This document shows, in pieces, positions 28,601 to 41,344 of a DNA stretch of 64,000 nucleotides. Under the pieces are notes generated by a model. That model was not told the origin of the DNA and searched no databases. It saw only the letters and a list, made by a program, of their open reading frames with translations. The translations under genes and the position numbers were made by a program. Each line of letters begins with the position of its first letter. Position 1 is the stretch's first letter. Source of the DNA: Cichorium intybus (taxonomy: Eukaryota > Streptophyta > Magnoliopsida > Asterales > Asteraceae); contig JAKNSD010000060.1 of assembly GCA_023525715.1 (NCBI GenBank), forward strand, positions 186,001 to 250,000, given 5' to 3'.

Positions 28601-31230
28601 CCTTAATATGTCACTCTTAAATTGTTTCAGAGTTCCATTTCATTAAGGCTAATACGTTATCATATATTTAATCATATATCTTGTATATTTGACTAAGTAT
28701 GCATTCATATTCCATCATCATTGTCTACTTCCATAAGTTATAAGTTTCATAATTTGACCTATAATTTTATTGATGACATTTTACCATTCAATTGCCAGCC
28801 TTGTCTAGATTCTATTTCTAAAGACACATTAGGTAGTGTCTAAATTTGTGTTTCAAATGAAATTTAATACTACATATGTTACGCATTTCAATTTCTGACA
28901 TTCCAAGGTATATAGTTTTATAATCTCCCATAATTGCTTGATTTTGACTTCCTAAAATCAAACATTCACTTCTTTATTTATCATCCATACAATAATCATG
29001 ATTATATATCAATTCTATTGAGCATAAACTAAATTATTATTAACATAGTTGTTACGACATCAATTTTACCAACATAAAGCTCATTCAAACTTCTTGGGTT
29101 GTTTTAGACCTAAACAACATCGACATTTATAATTTACATCAATTCATGTAATTATTAATAAAAATAATGTAAAAATAACTTATATTTCATAATCAACCAT
29201 TAACTCTATCATCGGAGTTCAATACTAACTTTGGAAGTTCATGGATAAACCATAACTTGCTTCAAAATTACCAAATAAAAGATAAAACATGATCATGTAC
29301 TTTGAATCTAAGATTTGATGTGTTAACCTTTTCCAAGAATAGTTGTATTCTTCTAAGCTTCAAACACACATATATACACACCCACAATTTGCACATATAA
29401 CACGCATCATTCTCCAGATTTTTTGGAAGTGTTTATGGGATAAAAGCAAGATTAAACACTTAATCCATATACCAAACAATTGGTCCAAACATGTTACACT
29501 TATTTCTTATTTGTCCTATAATTTTATAACATTCTAATATACTTTGGGTTTTAACAAAAATTTTGTACTAACACATTCTTATTCAATAATTTCCATAGTG
29601 AAACATAACATTCATCGTATAATACACTTTAAGTAATTTTCCAAGTCATATCTTCATGTTTCATATGTATTTTCATTTATCTTCCTTTTGTTCCTTGATT
29701 TTAGGAAATAGCAACATACTTTGTGTTTTGCCCTAGTTTTTACATAAGCATGCATATCTTTATACCTTTTACATACTAAGGAATAATACTACATTTTCAA
29801 ACTTTATCGTCATTATAATTTGACATTTGGAACATATTTTTTCATTAAATGAATTTATTTTCAAAACTTTCATCATTTACCAAAATCATGTCATTCTTTA
29901 TCTTTTCATAAGCATATACCATTATCCTCGGGAATTCCATTTTTATTATAGTAAAATTTTGAACATATTTTAGTATGATCAATAATAATTTAGTACATGA
30001 AAAGTTTGTATCAAAACTTTGATAATGGATTTTATTTTTTAGTCTGTTGATATCATGGTTGATGGGTCATTGCCAAAGTAAGGGTCAAATAATGTCCCAA
30101 CCTTTTGAGTATCGTCTATAACAATGCTCCATTTATGAAACCAAATATGGTATTAACTTTGAAGTTGAATCGAATGGTTCTTTCACTCCAACTTACTCAT
30201 TAGAAAATGATTTTTATCATACAAGAACTCCCATATACTCTTATTTCTAATGATGATAATATCCTTTCTACTCCATATTTTTAAAGTGATTTGGTTTCTT
30301 ATGCCAATATTCAGATTAGTGAAACAAATATTGATAAAGGAATTAATTTGAACAACTCCTTTACTATCCACTTGAAATACATTTTTTAAGTTTGTTGGGA
30401 GCTAGGTTCCTAATTTTTTTGTAACTATGATTGGTAATTTAACGAAATCTTGATGCAATCTTAGTCGAGGAATGGGTTTTAGATTATGAAAAATGAGCAT
30501 TTATTATACTCAATACAATGTTCCTACCAATGATTCATTCATAGGAAGAACTAATAATGAACTCAAAGTAGTTAATAATGACAAATTTACTTAAAAAATC
30601 CACTTTCTCTATTAGTTATCGTCGATGTGGTCAATACTTCTTAAATATATGAGCATCATTTTGACGAGTCTTATCTGGTCCCTAATGATTCCAGTCACCA
30701 TAATCATTCATTGGCGGTTTTGCATATAGAAGTTGATCATCATAGAACTTATTGTATTTTCCCGTTAAATGATAGTTTTCATTTATTTGTTAACCACAAA
30801 GTAAATTTGAAATATTCAGAATCTTAGCTTCTCATGATCTACCATAATTAACTAAGGTGGATTCTTTTTTCAGTGAATGGGACGAAAAATATATAGGTTG
30901 ATCGTTGTTGACAACCTACTTCATATTGAGCTTATCAACGATGGGCCAGGGGCTTTAATTGCTAGATCATATGATAATAGTCATGAAGTGTCTATTTTGA
31001 CCACTAATGTTATTGGGTTACTCAAATATAGTGTCAATATGGTTGATTGGCATGATGGATTGCTTGTTGGTTTGCTAAAATACAATGTTAACAAAATTGA
31101 GTGGAACCAAAATATTGTCAATGTGTTTTTGGATTACAACAATAATTTAACTACAATATCACTTCCTAACGTTCTTTTGGATCATAGTTATTTTCATTAT
31201 TTGGCCTACGATCATATAGCCAATTAATGT
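28601..31230. other. AT-rich unassigned sequence with one 116-codon ORF
   Basis: No domain is recognisable. The ORF at 30877-31227 (plus) repeats GLLKYSVN / GLLKYNVN within itself and is hydrophobic-rich. It lies upstream of the LINE remains and may be decayed ORF1 sequence, but I cannot show this. Confidence 0.35.
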
Positions 31231-31379
31231 GTCTAACAACCCATCACATTTCAGCTACACATGATTCAAAAATTATTTTTAGACCATTTGGTTCAAACTT
31301 ACCCTTATAATGTTGTTTTAGATTCCAAAATTATTAAACTTGATGATGTTGTTGGAGTTAATGTTCAAGGAACAAAGAA

Positions 31380-33830
31380 ATAGTTTCGTTGTTGCTCGTA
31401 TGTGAATCATTGGGGTCACAAACTTGAGAGCATTAGGGGATGAATAAAAGATATTTTCAGTGTATAAATTTATTATTAACCATTTTAATTTAAATCAGAA
31501 TAAATTATTGTTTGTTACTTATTTTTCAAATGAGGTATGATAAATACACGTTTTATTTATATGATTTTTAACAAATTATTAATATAAAGGTTTCATTATT
31601 TAGAATTAATAATGTTGGGTTTTGAACTTATACTTCATGATAAGGAAAGGATTTAAGAAATCCTAACTTGTCATACAATAAAAGGAGCCCTTAAGTGGCT
31701 ATTCTAGACATATAAAATGATGCTATCTAAACCCCAAACTTCTCCCAAAACCCTATCATAGGCCATCGCCCGTACTTCCTCCTCCGTAGGTAATTGTCTA
31801 TCTCAAAGGCAAGCCAAAGAGAGGTTGTGTAGTGTTGATCAATTGGAAGTTTAGCAACTATTGCTCGTACTCTATGTGGATTAGCATTAGATATTATCTA
31901 TTATTGACAATCAAGTCTCCAAATTTGAGGTAGCATTATAAAAAACATGTGGTTATATTATATGTTGATTAAGTTGTTATAATTGGATCCATGGATTTGG
32001 GGATTTAAGATAAAAATACTGATTTTTTGCTTTCGTTGCTAATTTGATCTGTAAGTTGTTTATACATCAATTAGCAACAAATATTGTAACTAACAAAAAT
32101 GAGGAAAACACATTAATCAATGCATTTTTATCTATTAAGACTAGAGAGTTTAGGGGAACATATGAAAGAAATTAGTTCACTAACTTTGCAAGGACAAAAA
32201 ATTTAGTTCTTTGGTTGTTGGTCAAATAAAGTTTAATACTTCTCAATCAAGTTTAGGTAATTGATAATTTCACTGTGCTTTCTTCATCCTATGGTAGATC
32301 TACTGGTATAATATCTATGTCGGAACCTATATGTTTTAAAAGAGAAAAATCCTTTCATAATTATTATTTTCTTCTTACAGGAGGGATTTAGTTAAATGCA
32401 TAAGTGTTTTGTAATTTATTAGTGTATTTTGATGTTAATACATTACTAAAAATGACAATTTCATGACAGATTGCTTTGATTCTTAAATGGGTGTCAAGGG
32501 TGTGTCATTTTATTTGGTTACTTTAACGAGGTATGTCAAGCTTCAGTTAATACATTACGATGACTACTTGAATCTGGTCTTGTCTCATTGGTCTACATAT
32601 AAAGGTTTCAGCATCTTGTCTCAAAATAAATCCATGTCTTTTTCTCAGAAATACTTAGAAATCTTTGAGAAATTTCACGAGTGACTGGGTTCTTGAATAA
32701 AAGTTTGATGAATCCAAAGTCAGAGCTCAACTTTTGAAACATATTTACGAAGATGAAGCCTCTAAAAGTGAGTATTTGGAAAGATTGACAGATATTAATA
32801 AACTCATTCAAATTGAAAATTGATTTTTACTGGACACCAGACAAAATTAAAACTTAATCAGTCTTGAAGGTGATAAAAATTCAAAATTGTTCCATGGAAT
32901 ATTAAAGTCTTAACATACAATCTATAATTTATGGTATCACTATTGATAGCAAGTGGCCGACGGATTATGGACTTGTGAAAAATGATTTCTTCAATCACTT
33001 GTCATCAACAGTCAAATAGAAAAATATGTTTCATCAAAATACAAAAGTATTTTATTCCAAAATATATCTATGGAAAATATTGAAATTGTGGATGGTGATT
33101 TCACAAGTATTTGAAATAAAAGAAGTATTATACGAAGATGGAGGAAATAAAACAACTTTTTTGTTCAAAATAGACTCTAAAAAGGATTTTGACCCGATTA
33201 ACTAGAATTACATTGAGTTTTTCATGGATTTGATGTGTTTGTCAATGAAACAGAGAAAGGGTGAATCAAAGGAGCATTACATTCTTCTAGGCCATCTATT
33301 TAGTTAATAGTGCTCCTACTAATGAGTTCAATTTTTTAAAAGGACTTCATCAAGGTAATCTGTTGTCTCCTTTCCTTTTCATAATTTCTGTGGAGGACCT
33401 TCATGTTTCTTAATGACTTTCAAGAGGAAATGGCTTATTTAGAGGAGCTCGTGTTGATGAAGAAAATTTGGATATATCCCATTAATTTTTTACTTAAGAT
33501 GTACATTTATTGGAATGTGGTATGATGCAAATGTTTTGGCAATCACCAGAATTCGTATGTGTTTCTATTTAACATCTAGTTTAAAGGCAAACCTTCACAA
33601 ACATTATATATTTTGTGTTGGCCTTCATTCTTATAATGTGTAAATAATAGATAATGTTGTTACTTGTTCACTTGAATGCTTTTTCATGGACATGTCTTAT
33701 TGTACGTGATGGTTTTGATATGGGTAGGGCTTCAAATTGGCTTGTTGTCTGTGACAAGTTCTCTAAGAAACTTTGGTCTGGAAAATAAAGTCCCTATATT
33801 GCCAGAATCCTAAATTTTGTTTATGTGGAA
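31380..33830 (+). pseudogene. Decayed L1-type LINE: zinc-knuckle remnant and reverse transcriptase
   Basis: Fragments in the expected order on the plus strand but in different frames. Near 31385 is a CCHC-like piece (CSYVNHWGHKLES, last Cys lost). At 32810-32910 is the pre-RT segment ending EGDKNSKLFHG. At 33335-33415 are the RT motif GLHQGNLLSPFLFI and following residues. At 33468-33640 is the region that should hold YADD, now changed, followed by IGMWYDANV and a recognisable downstream block. At 33720-33800 is the RASNWLVVCDKFSKKLW-like segment. Many stops and frameshifts make it inactive. The family is plant L1-type non-LTR, distinct from the element at 41261-47963. Confidence 0.65.
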
Positions 33831-34664
33831 TTTCATACAAGTAACCATTCTTTATATTTCTCCGGTATAGGAATTGTGGCTTGTACACCAAGTCCAACAC
33901 TATTAGCAACATAAATAAGTATAGACTTGTCTAGTCCAAGTTTTCCATTTGAACGAGTGAATCGCCATAAAAAACAAAAAGATAATTTGAAAAACTTTGA
34001 TGAGCATGAGAAAACCATGTTTTAAAAATTCTAAAAGTTCACACGAGATCTAGTACCAATTGATGAAATATGTATAGGTTAGACTTTATTTAGTGATCAT
34101 TGATTTCTCAATAAAATGGCAAAGTATGCTAAATAGTAGAACTACGAAATGTAAAGAGGATCTAATGGTGTACTTGAACGGATATACTGATAAGAAATTT
34201 TAGTATATCACAATACCAAAGGGATATGAAACAAGCATTTTTGGAAATCCATTTGTACTATTGAAATGTTGAATCGAGCAAGAATAGTAAACATTTTGAC
34301 AGAGAAATTATGTAAATAGTAAATATCGTGTGTAAAGAAAGGTTGTAAATCTGTTACACAAAGGTCTTTTATATAGTGCTAAAGGATAAAATGATTAAGG
34401 CTCTGATCGAATGAGAATGTGATATGTCATAAGGAGGAAATATTTGGTAAACAACATGACTCAAAGAACCTCTTATGCAACGGTTGTTGTAATGGTAACA
34501 AAGTTAAAGTGCTTAATGGAATATGCCATGACAGTCTGTTAAACAGAGATTAAACATCTGCGGTACACATGCGGTGTTGCCAGCGGTGCTAAATCAAAAC
34601 TTGACCGAGAAACCTCAGTGGTAGTCAATGAAATGTCGTTGGTGCTCAGATAAATCCCTTCGAT

Positions 34665-34666
<2 letters not shown>
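33831..34666. other. Unassigned sequence
   Basis: No domain, RNA gene or repeat structure that I can support. A 61-codon minus ORF at 33833-34018 is unrecognised. Confidence 0.5.

Positions 34667-34753
<87 letters not shown>
34667..34753. repeat. (TA)n microsatellite
   Basis: About 87 bp of TA. Neither flank shows the spaced end motif. The sequence from 34754 to 35153 is unassigned. Confidence 0.95.
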
Positions 34754-34756
<3 letters not shown>

Positions 34757-35153
34757 CCGTACGTATGTATGTGAATATGTAATAATGTGTAAACTTACAC
34801 ACAAGTTCATGCACACACATAGACTTACATAAATTCAAATAACTACTTCCGTCTAAGATCAAATCATATTGTTTATATCTGGGTTGGATTTTTAAATGAC
34901 GAAAAATAAGTTGATATAAATTTTCCCAAAGAGGGAGACCACATCCACATGAAGTGGCCCTTTTGTACATACTTTGGTCTAATTTGGTAGAGATAATGTT
35001 CATGTTATCTTGCTTGCTCTTTTTGCTAACTTTCATAAATGGAGGGGCAGTGAGGATGATAGATACATACACATGTCTATATTGATCAATGTGGGGCAGA
35101 CTATGATGTCTTATGATTTAGTGTTCTTTTAGAATTTTCTATTTTCTTACCTT

Positions 35154-35345
35154 TGGTTCGCTTTTGATAGCTTTGGTTTTTTAGCACCTGAAGCTGTGGA
35201 GCTACTCAACAGAGTTCAACGGGTTATGCAGAGTACCATCATGTCCCTTAGATCTTTGGATTTTGTTTTTAAGCGTATCAGCTTTGCCATTCAAAAAGGG
35301 CTAGCGGCGCAGCTTGTTGCCCGTTTGCCCAACGTCTCTATGTAA
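35154..35345 (+). pseudogene. Unidentified 63-codon coding remnant
   Basis: An open frame without ATG reads WFAFDSFGFLAPEAVELL, continues through an AIQKGLAAQLVARLP segment and ends at a stop (35343-35345). The amino-acid composition and codon pattern look like real protein. I have the impression of having met similar C-terminal tails in plant repeat-associated proteins, but cannot name the family. No start codon or neighbouring exon is evident. Confidence 0.35.
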
Positions 35346-37100
35346 TACTTATTATATAGTTAACGAACCGGAAGGATTTTCTTACTAATAAGAGATTAAG
35401 AGATCGATCTATCGTAATTAATATCCACTTGGGATTGGCATGAACGAAAAAACAATGGCGAAGAGACGTGTAATTTAAAAATGACTTGATAATCGTCGAT
35501 CCAACTCAAACCTAATCGTATACCGGTATATTAGATTGAGATTTTCAATTTATTTAATTAAATAGATTAATCAGTCCAATTCATTTAATTAATATGTTGG
35601 TCAGCCAATCTATTTAAATATTATATGTATTTTAATTTACGTTTGCTTGAATATTCACTATTATTATTTAACTAAGCCTTTTTTATTATAAATTACTTTT
35701 AAAATAGACAATATTAATTCCATTTTCTTAATTTGCACCGTTCATATGCTCATCGTCATGAATCTTAATCTCATTTGATCATGTTTTATTCAAATTGCAC
35801 CGTTCTAAATTCTTATTTTCTGTATTGTCATAGAAATTACTATTTGCTATAACTAGTAAGTTGCATTAATTTTATTTACTCATATATTAAAAATAAAATT
35901 TCAATTTGAAAAGCTATTTACAACCATCATGACAAGAAGAATAGAGAATCGGGATAAAAGTCGTGCCAAAAATGAACGAGTTACAAAGAAATTAAATATT
36001 TCCAATGTTATTTGAACAATTTATTTGTATTTGCAATTGTATTTTTTTCAAACTTGGAAAATTTGTTGGAGTCTTTAACTTATTTAAGTAGGTTAATTTA
36101 TGTTTTATTTATATTTTAAATTGTGCTCAATCCATTGTTTAATAGGTTGGTTCGGAAAAATATAAATACATCAACCCAATGTCAACCTATTTATTTAACA
36201 TGTTAGATTTTGTTTGAAAATTTTAACCTATTTACTAAGTTGAGCTGGGTTGAGATTTCCAACTCATTTAGTAAATTGTTTGAATCTGAATCTAACACAG
36301 GTCGAGTCATTGTTAGATCTAATTTGAACATAATGTAATTCGATATCCTTGATATTATGCTACCTAAAACGAAAAATGTTGTTATTTCTCTGCGATTACC
36401 CCCATGTGATGGATTGTCGGATGGGTCTGACACAAGCATCCAGATTCTAGAAGATGCGTTTTACCATTTTAAAAAGGAAAACGATATAACAAAATTCTAT
36501 AATCGTGACTATTTTCTTGATGTAGTGCTTCTATGTACTGAAAATCGGACTTCATATTCAATATAAGGTTCATGTATCAAACATTAGGTTGATTCATAAA
36601 TTCTTGAACTGAAACCTCGTTTGTCTATCCATTAATCCTTTGATGACTTGATGTTTTAAAGGCTTATGAATCAACATGTAAGCAAAAAACAAGGAACTAT
36701 TAGCAGACACGGCATAAGGTTTTCATGAAAATTATTAAAAGTATGTAAACCTTAAAGTATATTTTGTGAAAATATGGTGGCCAAATATGATTGGTGATGC
36801 ATTAAGATCCTAAAACTTAGCTGAAGTAGAAAGTTTGATGAGGTGCTAATGGGGCCAACTTACATGATTAAATGTATGAAGTTTTATAAATATAATATAA
36901 GTTCATGTCCAATAATAATGCATTGTCGGCTCCATATGTTTTATCACCGCACAAAGTTAGGTAAGCACATCTTGTAGAATTCTTAAATTTTTTGAAAATT
37001 ATTTTTATCATTATTAAAATGTCTATGTTCAACTTAATAAATAATCTAATTCAGTGAAATATAATACTTGTTTCCTAACAATATCTTAAAACAGACAGAG
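35346..37100. other. AT-rich intergenic sequence
   Basis: No gene, RNA or repeat boundary is supported. A 69-codon ORF (36357-36566) and its antisense partner show no recognisable domain. Confidence 0.5.
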
Positions 37101-37501
37101 TGTGATTATCAAGTACATTGTGCCTATCTAAATCTATATATTATCAGAGTCTATTTTGGATTTTTGTGTCCCGTATAAGTGATCTAATTTGGAACGAAGT
37201 GAAGAAACTCGCATGATAATTCTAAAGAGATAAATATTTAAAGTAGGCTGATGATTGTTCAGCCTAAACTCGTACACAACTTCATACCTAGTGATTTATT
37301 TTTATATGGGTTTAGCTAAACACTTCCTAGAGTTTTTGATTATAAATATTCGTAGCTAGGTATTCTAATTTATCACTTTGAAAACATGCGAGAGTAATAG
37401 AAAATTTTTGTGGTTCCTGTGTGTGGACGTAGGTCACATAGACCGAACCATGTTAAATATTTATGTCATTTTATCACGGTTTTTTGCTTGCTTGCTCAAC
37501 A
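37101..37501 (+). mobile_element. Candidate 5' LTR of a copia element
   Basis: It starts TGTGATTATC and ends CTCAACA, directly before a primer binding site. It contains a TATA-like TTATAAATATTC near 37341 and the block GTGGACGTAGGTCACATAGA (37423 on), the kind of segment seen in LTRs of Tork-type copia elements. The left boundary is a guess from the TG end. No 3' LTR was found. Confidence 0.45.
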
Positions 37502-37503
37502 AG

Positions 37504-37516
37504 TGGTATCAGAGTC
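37504..37516 (+). promoter_or_regulatory. Primer binding site, initiator tRNA-Met type
   Basis: TGGTATCAGAGTC differs in one base from the usual TGGTATCAGAGCC complement of the initiator tRNA-Met 3' end. It lies two or three bases after the presumed LTR end. Confidence 0.75.
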
Positions 37517-38276
37517 ACGGTTATTCGACTGACTAGCATCTACTGATTGTAGGATGTCATCTTACAAATTTGATTATGAGAAATGTAGTGGACCGAATGA
37601 CTTCACATTGTGGAAGGTATAGATAAAAGCCCTTCTGTTTCGACAGGGTTATGCGGTGGCAGGGGAAGCATAAGTGAAACTACCAAAAGAGATCACGACG
37701 GATACAAAATCGAATATTTTGACAAAAGCACATAGCGATTCCATTATGTATGATTGATGAAGTAATATGGGATGTATGACTGATGAAGTAATATGGGAGG
37801 TTGTGGATCAGATGATTGCTGCTAGGCTACGGAAAAAACTTTGCAACAAGTATCAAAATAATTCTCTCACAAATCGACTGTATCAGAAACAACGTTTGTA
37901 TACCCTTCAGATGAAAGAAAATACTAGGGTGGAATTGGTACGAACCAATTCGTTTTTCTTCGAACAGTATACTGTACCAATTATAGTTGGTTTAAAATTT
38001 TAGCTACCGGTACCGTAAAAATATACTTGGTACCAACTTGTTTGGTTACCAATAAGTGTGGTTGGTACAACTTGGTAACGGTATAAACCAAGAAATTAGC
38101 TAAGTAATTATTTTAATATATTAAATACTTTTTATTAAAGTAACATTGTCGTAACTTTATAATTTCTAAATTTAATGTGATAATAACTATTGACAAATGT
38201 GACCAAATGGCTAATTCTAATTCTTTTAAAGCTGTATACACTAAACCACGTGACAATTGAAATCTGAATACATTTC

Positions 38277-38470
<194 letters not shown>

Positions 38471-38705
38471 GTTAGGTTCAAATGAGAACTAATTTTATTG
38501 TAAAAACTTTAGAACTAAATTTAGCCACTCGGTAGTAGGAATATCTATGGTCGAGATTGAATCTGATTTGATAAGATCACAACCCTAATCATGGAATGTA
38601 GTAATTCACGTCAGATTCCATATCAGCCGTAGATCTCCCTAATCACATGACCAAATTTAGTTCTAAAGTTTTTTACAATATAACTAGTTCTCATTTGAAC
38701 TTAAT
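38471..38705. mobile_element. TA/TG-array-flanked MITE, 235 bp, about 50 bp TIRs
   Basis: The left end TTAGGTTCAAATGAGAACTA and the following 30 bases are mirrored at 38653-38702 with few mismatches. Both ends carry the spaced motif (38475-38490 and 38686-38701). It is flanked by TG/TA arrays on the left and CT/TA arrays on the right. No ORF. The end sequence matches the units at 5796 and 6138 and the right end at 14168, defining one family. Confidence 0.8.
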
Positions 38706-38850
<145 letters not shown>

Positions 38851-38909
38851 AATTTGTTGGTACATTGCTATCATAGTATATTGTTGATCAAGATTCATTG
38901 TATATTGTC

Positions 38910-39240
38910 GTTAGGGGCGAAGCCCCTAAACTAACGGGGTCCGGGGGCAGCACCCCTGGTAGCGGGGTCCAAGGGGCAGAGCCCCTAGCTGGTCTAAGGG
39001 GCCGCATCAGAAATTTGTTTTTTTTTTCAAAAATAGCCCGCTTTCTGACCTTTGTGGTCAGACGACCCGTGTGATCACAAAGCAAATTGGAAACAGTGTA
39101 ATCAGACATCACACGACCCGTGTGAATGACAAAGCAATATGTACCTAAGAAAGGACACGACCCGTGTGCGTGTCGAAGCAGTTTGTAATCGAGACACCAC
39201 ATGACCCGTGTGGAAGCACACGACCCATGTGACGTGCCTA
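38910..39240. repeat. GGGGC hairpins followed by CACGACCCGTGTG palindromes
   Basis: 38915-38995 holds three short stems: GGGGCGAAGCCCC, GGGGGCAGCACCCC and GGGGCAGAGCCCC. 39060-39240 then has at least five ACGACCC(A/G)TGTG or CATGACCCGTGTG palindromes spaced by 30-50 bp with AAAGCAA-type linkers. The palindrome is a relative of those at 1-360 and 2938-3050. It looks like an LTR-retrotransposon fragment carried by the hAT element. Confidence 0.7.
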
Positions 39241-39860
39241 GTTACAGTTTTTCTGTCGGTTTTTTACAGGTTTTATGCCAGTTTTGGTCATTTTTTTCTG
39301 GTTCGAAATCCATAACTTTTCACACATTCTCTGGTCTAGAAACGCTTTGAATCTTATACAATCAAAGATTCGATCATACCATCAAAATACTTTCATTTGA
39401 GAGTGATCTACACGACTTTCAGAGATCCAAGTCATTGTTTAACCCCCAATTTCTAACAAAATTTTATATCGTCACCATACCATGATTATTTAACTGGTAT
39501 GGTACTGCCAATCAAATATGTTGGCTACCAATTATATAGGTTACCAATATTATTGGTTCGGTTGGTAATATGTTGGTTGATTTTTCGTGGTACATATTTG
39601 ACAGCCCTAGAAAATACTCTACAAAAAGTTTATCTAGACATTTTTAATTGTATCATACTTGATTTACAAGGCATTGAAGATTAGGAACAAGCTCTTAATC
39701 TATTATGTTCTCTGTTGAATTCATGTGTGAATGCCATTGATACTATGTTGTATGGTGGAACAACGATTACTGTCAATGACGTGAATGATGCCTTGTTGTC
39801 CAAAGAACTAATCTATAAGGTTTTCTGGTAGCTAAGAGGGTTCTTGTTCTTGTTTATGTA

Positions 39861-40650
39861 TACTCATAGGCAATGGTAGAACACAAGAAAAATAGGTGGA
39901 AAATGATGTAAAAGTTGTACAAAATAAACTGTAAAAAGTATTATGTTTTAGAAAATATTAAAAAAACATAGTTGTAAAAACATTTTGGGCTAATGTTATA
40001 AAGAAATTATACAAAAAATTTCAAAAAAGTAAGCTTTAAAAAACAAATTGTAAAAAAAGAGAAAGTTGTTAAAAAACAAAGTATAAAAAAACATGTTCTA
40101 AAAAATATGGACCAACTTCATAAAAATAATTTAATATTAGACTAAATTATATAAAAAATTATGTTCATAAAAACAATTAAACGACGGTCTAAAACTGTAA
40201 AAAGCAAAAATATGAGCTAATTTGTAAAAAAAAAGAATACCAAATAGATGTGTATGAACTAATTTGGTGTTAAAGCAAAAATATGAGCTAATTTGTAAAA
40301 AAAATACCAAATAGATGTGTATGAACTAATTTGGTTTTTCAACACGCAAAAAAATAATAGAGGAGTTGAGATTTAAACCCATGATCTCCTCTACTGCAAA
40401 GCAATGTGCAAATCATAGGTTACACATTATTTACAATGAAAGCTCCTACGTAATAAATATAGAATATATTAAATAATTAAAGATATTAAAATTATTATTT
40501 ATGACATTTTACTAAGTATAAGAGTCATAAAATAAATCAGGTCTTTCATTTTTAGTAATCAGTACGAACTTGTGTTGGTCCACTTTATTATAATTAAGTA
40601 GAACCTTCAAGTAGAGAGTTATTCTTATATAGTTTAAATGTGAGCAGGTT
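39861..40650. other. A-rich intergenic sequence
   Basis: Rich in TAAAAAA words. A 50 bp segment with GCAAAAATATGAGCTAATTT is duplicated near 40205 and 40264. No gene is supported. Confidence 0.55.
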
Positions 40651-40662
40651 TCTAGAAGGTTT

Positions 40663-40682
40663 GGGGTGGGGTGGGGTGGGGG
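40663..40682 (+). promoter_or_regulatory. Potential G-quadruplex, four G4-5 runs with 1 nt loops
   Basis: Four runs of 4, 4, 4 and 5 G are separated by single T, an arrangement that in vitro forms very stable quadruplexes. It lies about 120-140 bp upstream of the possible first exon at 40801 and so within a likely promoter. Confidence 0.6.
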
Positions 40683-40800
40683 ATTTGGACGTTTTAAGGG
40701 GGGTGGTACCCTTTTAAGGTATCTGGTGCTGCCACGTGTTTTTTGAGTAGATTCCACCTCCTACTTCTCCTCCACCTCCTGCTTCCTCTCTTCCCTCTCA

Positions 40801-41103
40801 TTGCGACACAACTCGATCGACACCTCTTTCTTTCCCTTTTGTCTCTATCTACCCATCCAACACTTCCACAGATCTCAATTTTTTAGAATGCTTCTCCATT
40901 TCTTTTCCATATCCGTCTACAAAATCTACCAACAAGATCGTTTCCGTCTAAACATCGCCGACAAAATCGACCCACACCAACCCGATAGATTCGTTTACTC
41001 TCCACCGTCTGAAACCACAATTCGATCCAACAACAGCGGTGAACGAGTGTCCCGTAACGGGAAGACATCAGCGTCGACAGAACCGTCTTCACCGAGGATT
41101 CCG
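40801..41103 (+). CDS. Possible first exon of an unidentified host gene
   Basis: An open frame with Met codons at 40801 and 40888 runs to ATTCCG at 41103, followed by GTATGT, a perfect plant 5' splice site. The upstream CT-rich stretch (40745-40800) resembles a plant 5' leader, and a G-quadruplex candidate precedes it. The last part (ASTEPSSPRIP) is reminiscent of a conserved EPSSPK-type segment in small uncharacterised plant proteins, but the resemblance is short. Without splicing the frame runs to 41172. The LINE at 41261 sits just downstream, so any intron was enlarged by it. No downstream exon was found. Confidence 0.35.
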
Positions 41104-41344
41104 GTATGTGGATTTTGCAGCGGTTTTGGTAAGCCTAAATTGATGCCTTCCGTTGTCATCGCATGCCGCTGATGATCTGAGAATTACTCTTTAGAATATT
41201 GTACAAAATCGGTTGTTTCGTTGTTTGATCCTTGTGTTATGGAATTAAGTTCGATAATAACTTTACACCACCTATTAACTCAATAGTCAGAGCTATACTA
41301 TCTCTAAGAAGTTTACGCTTTAAGGTTTTTTCTTACTTTCCATC

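Noticed and set aside
34020..34560. Possible copia RNase H piece (YLNGYTDKKF)
   Set aside because: Only a few residues resemble the family, and no neighbouring motif supports it.
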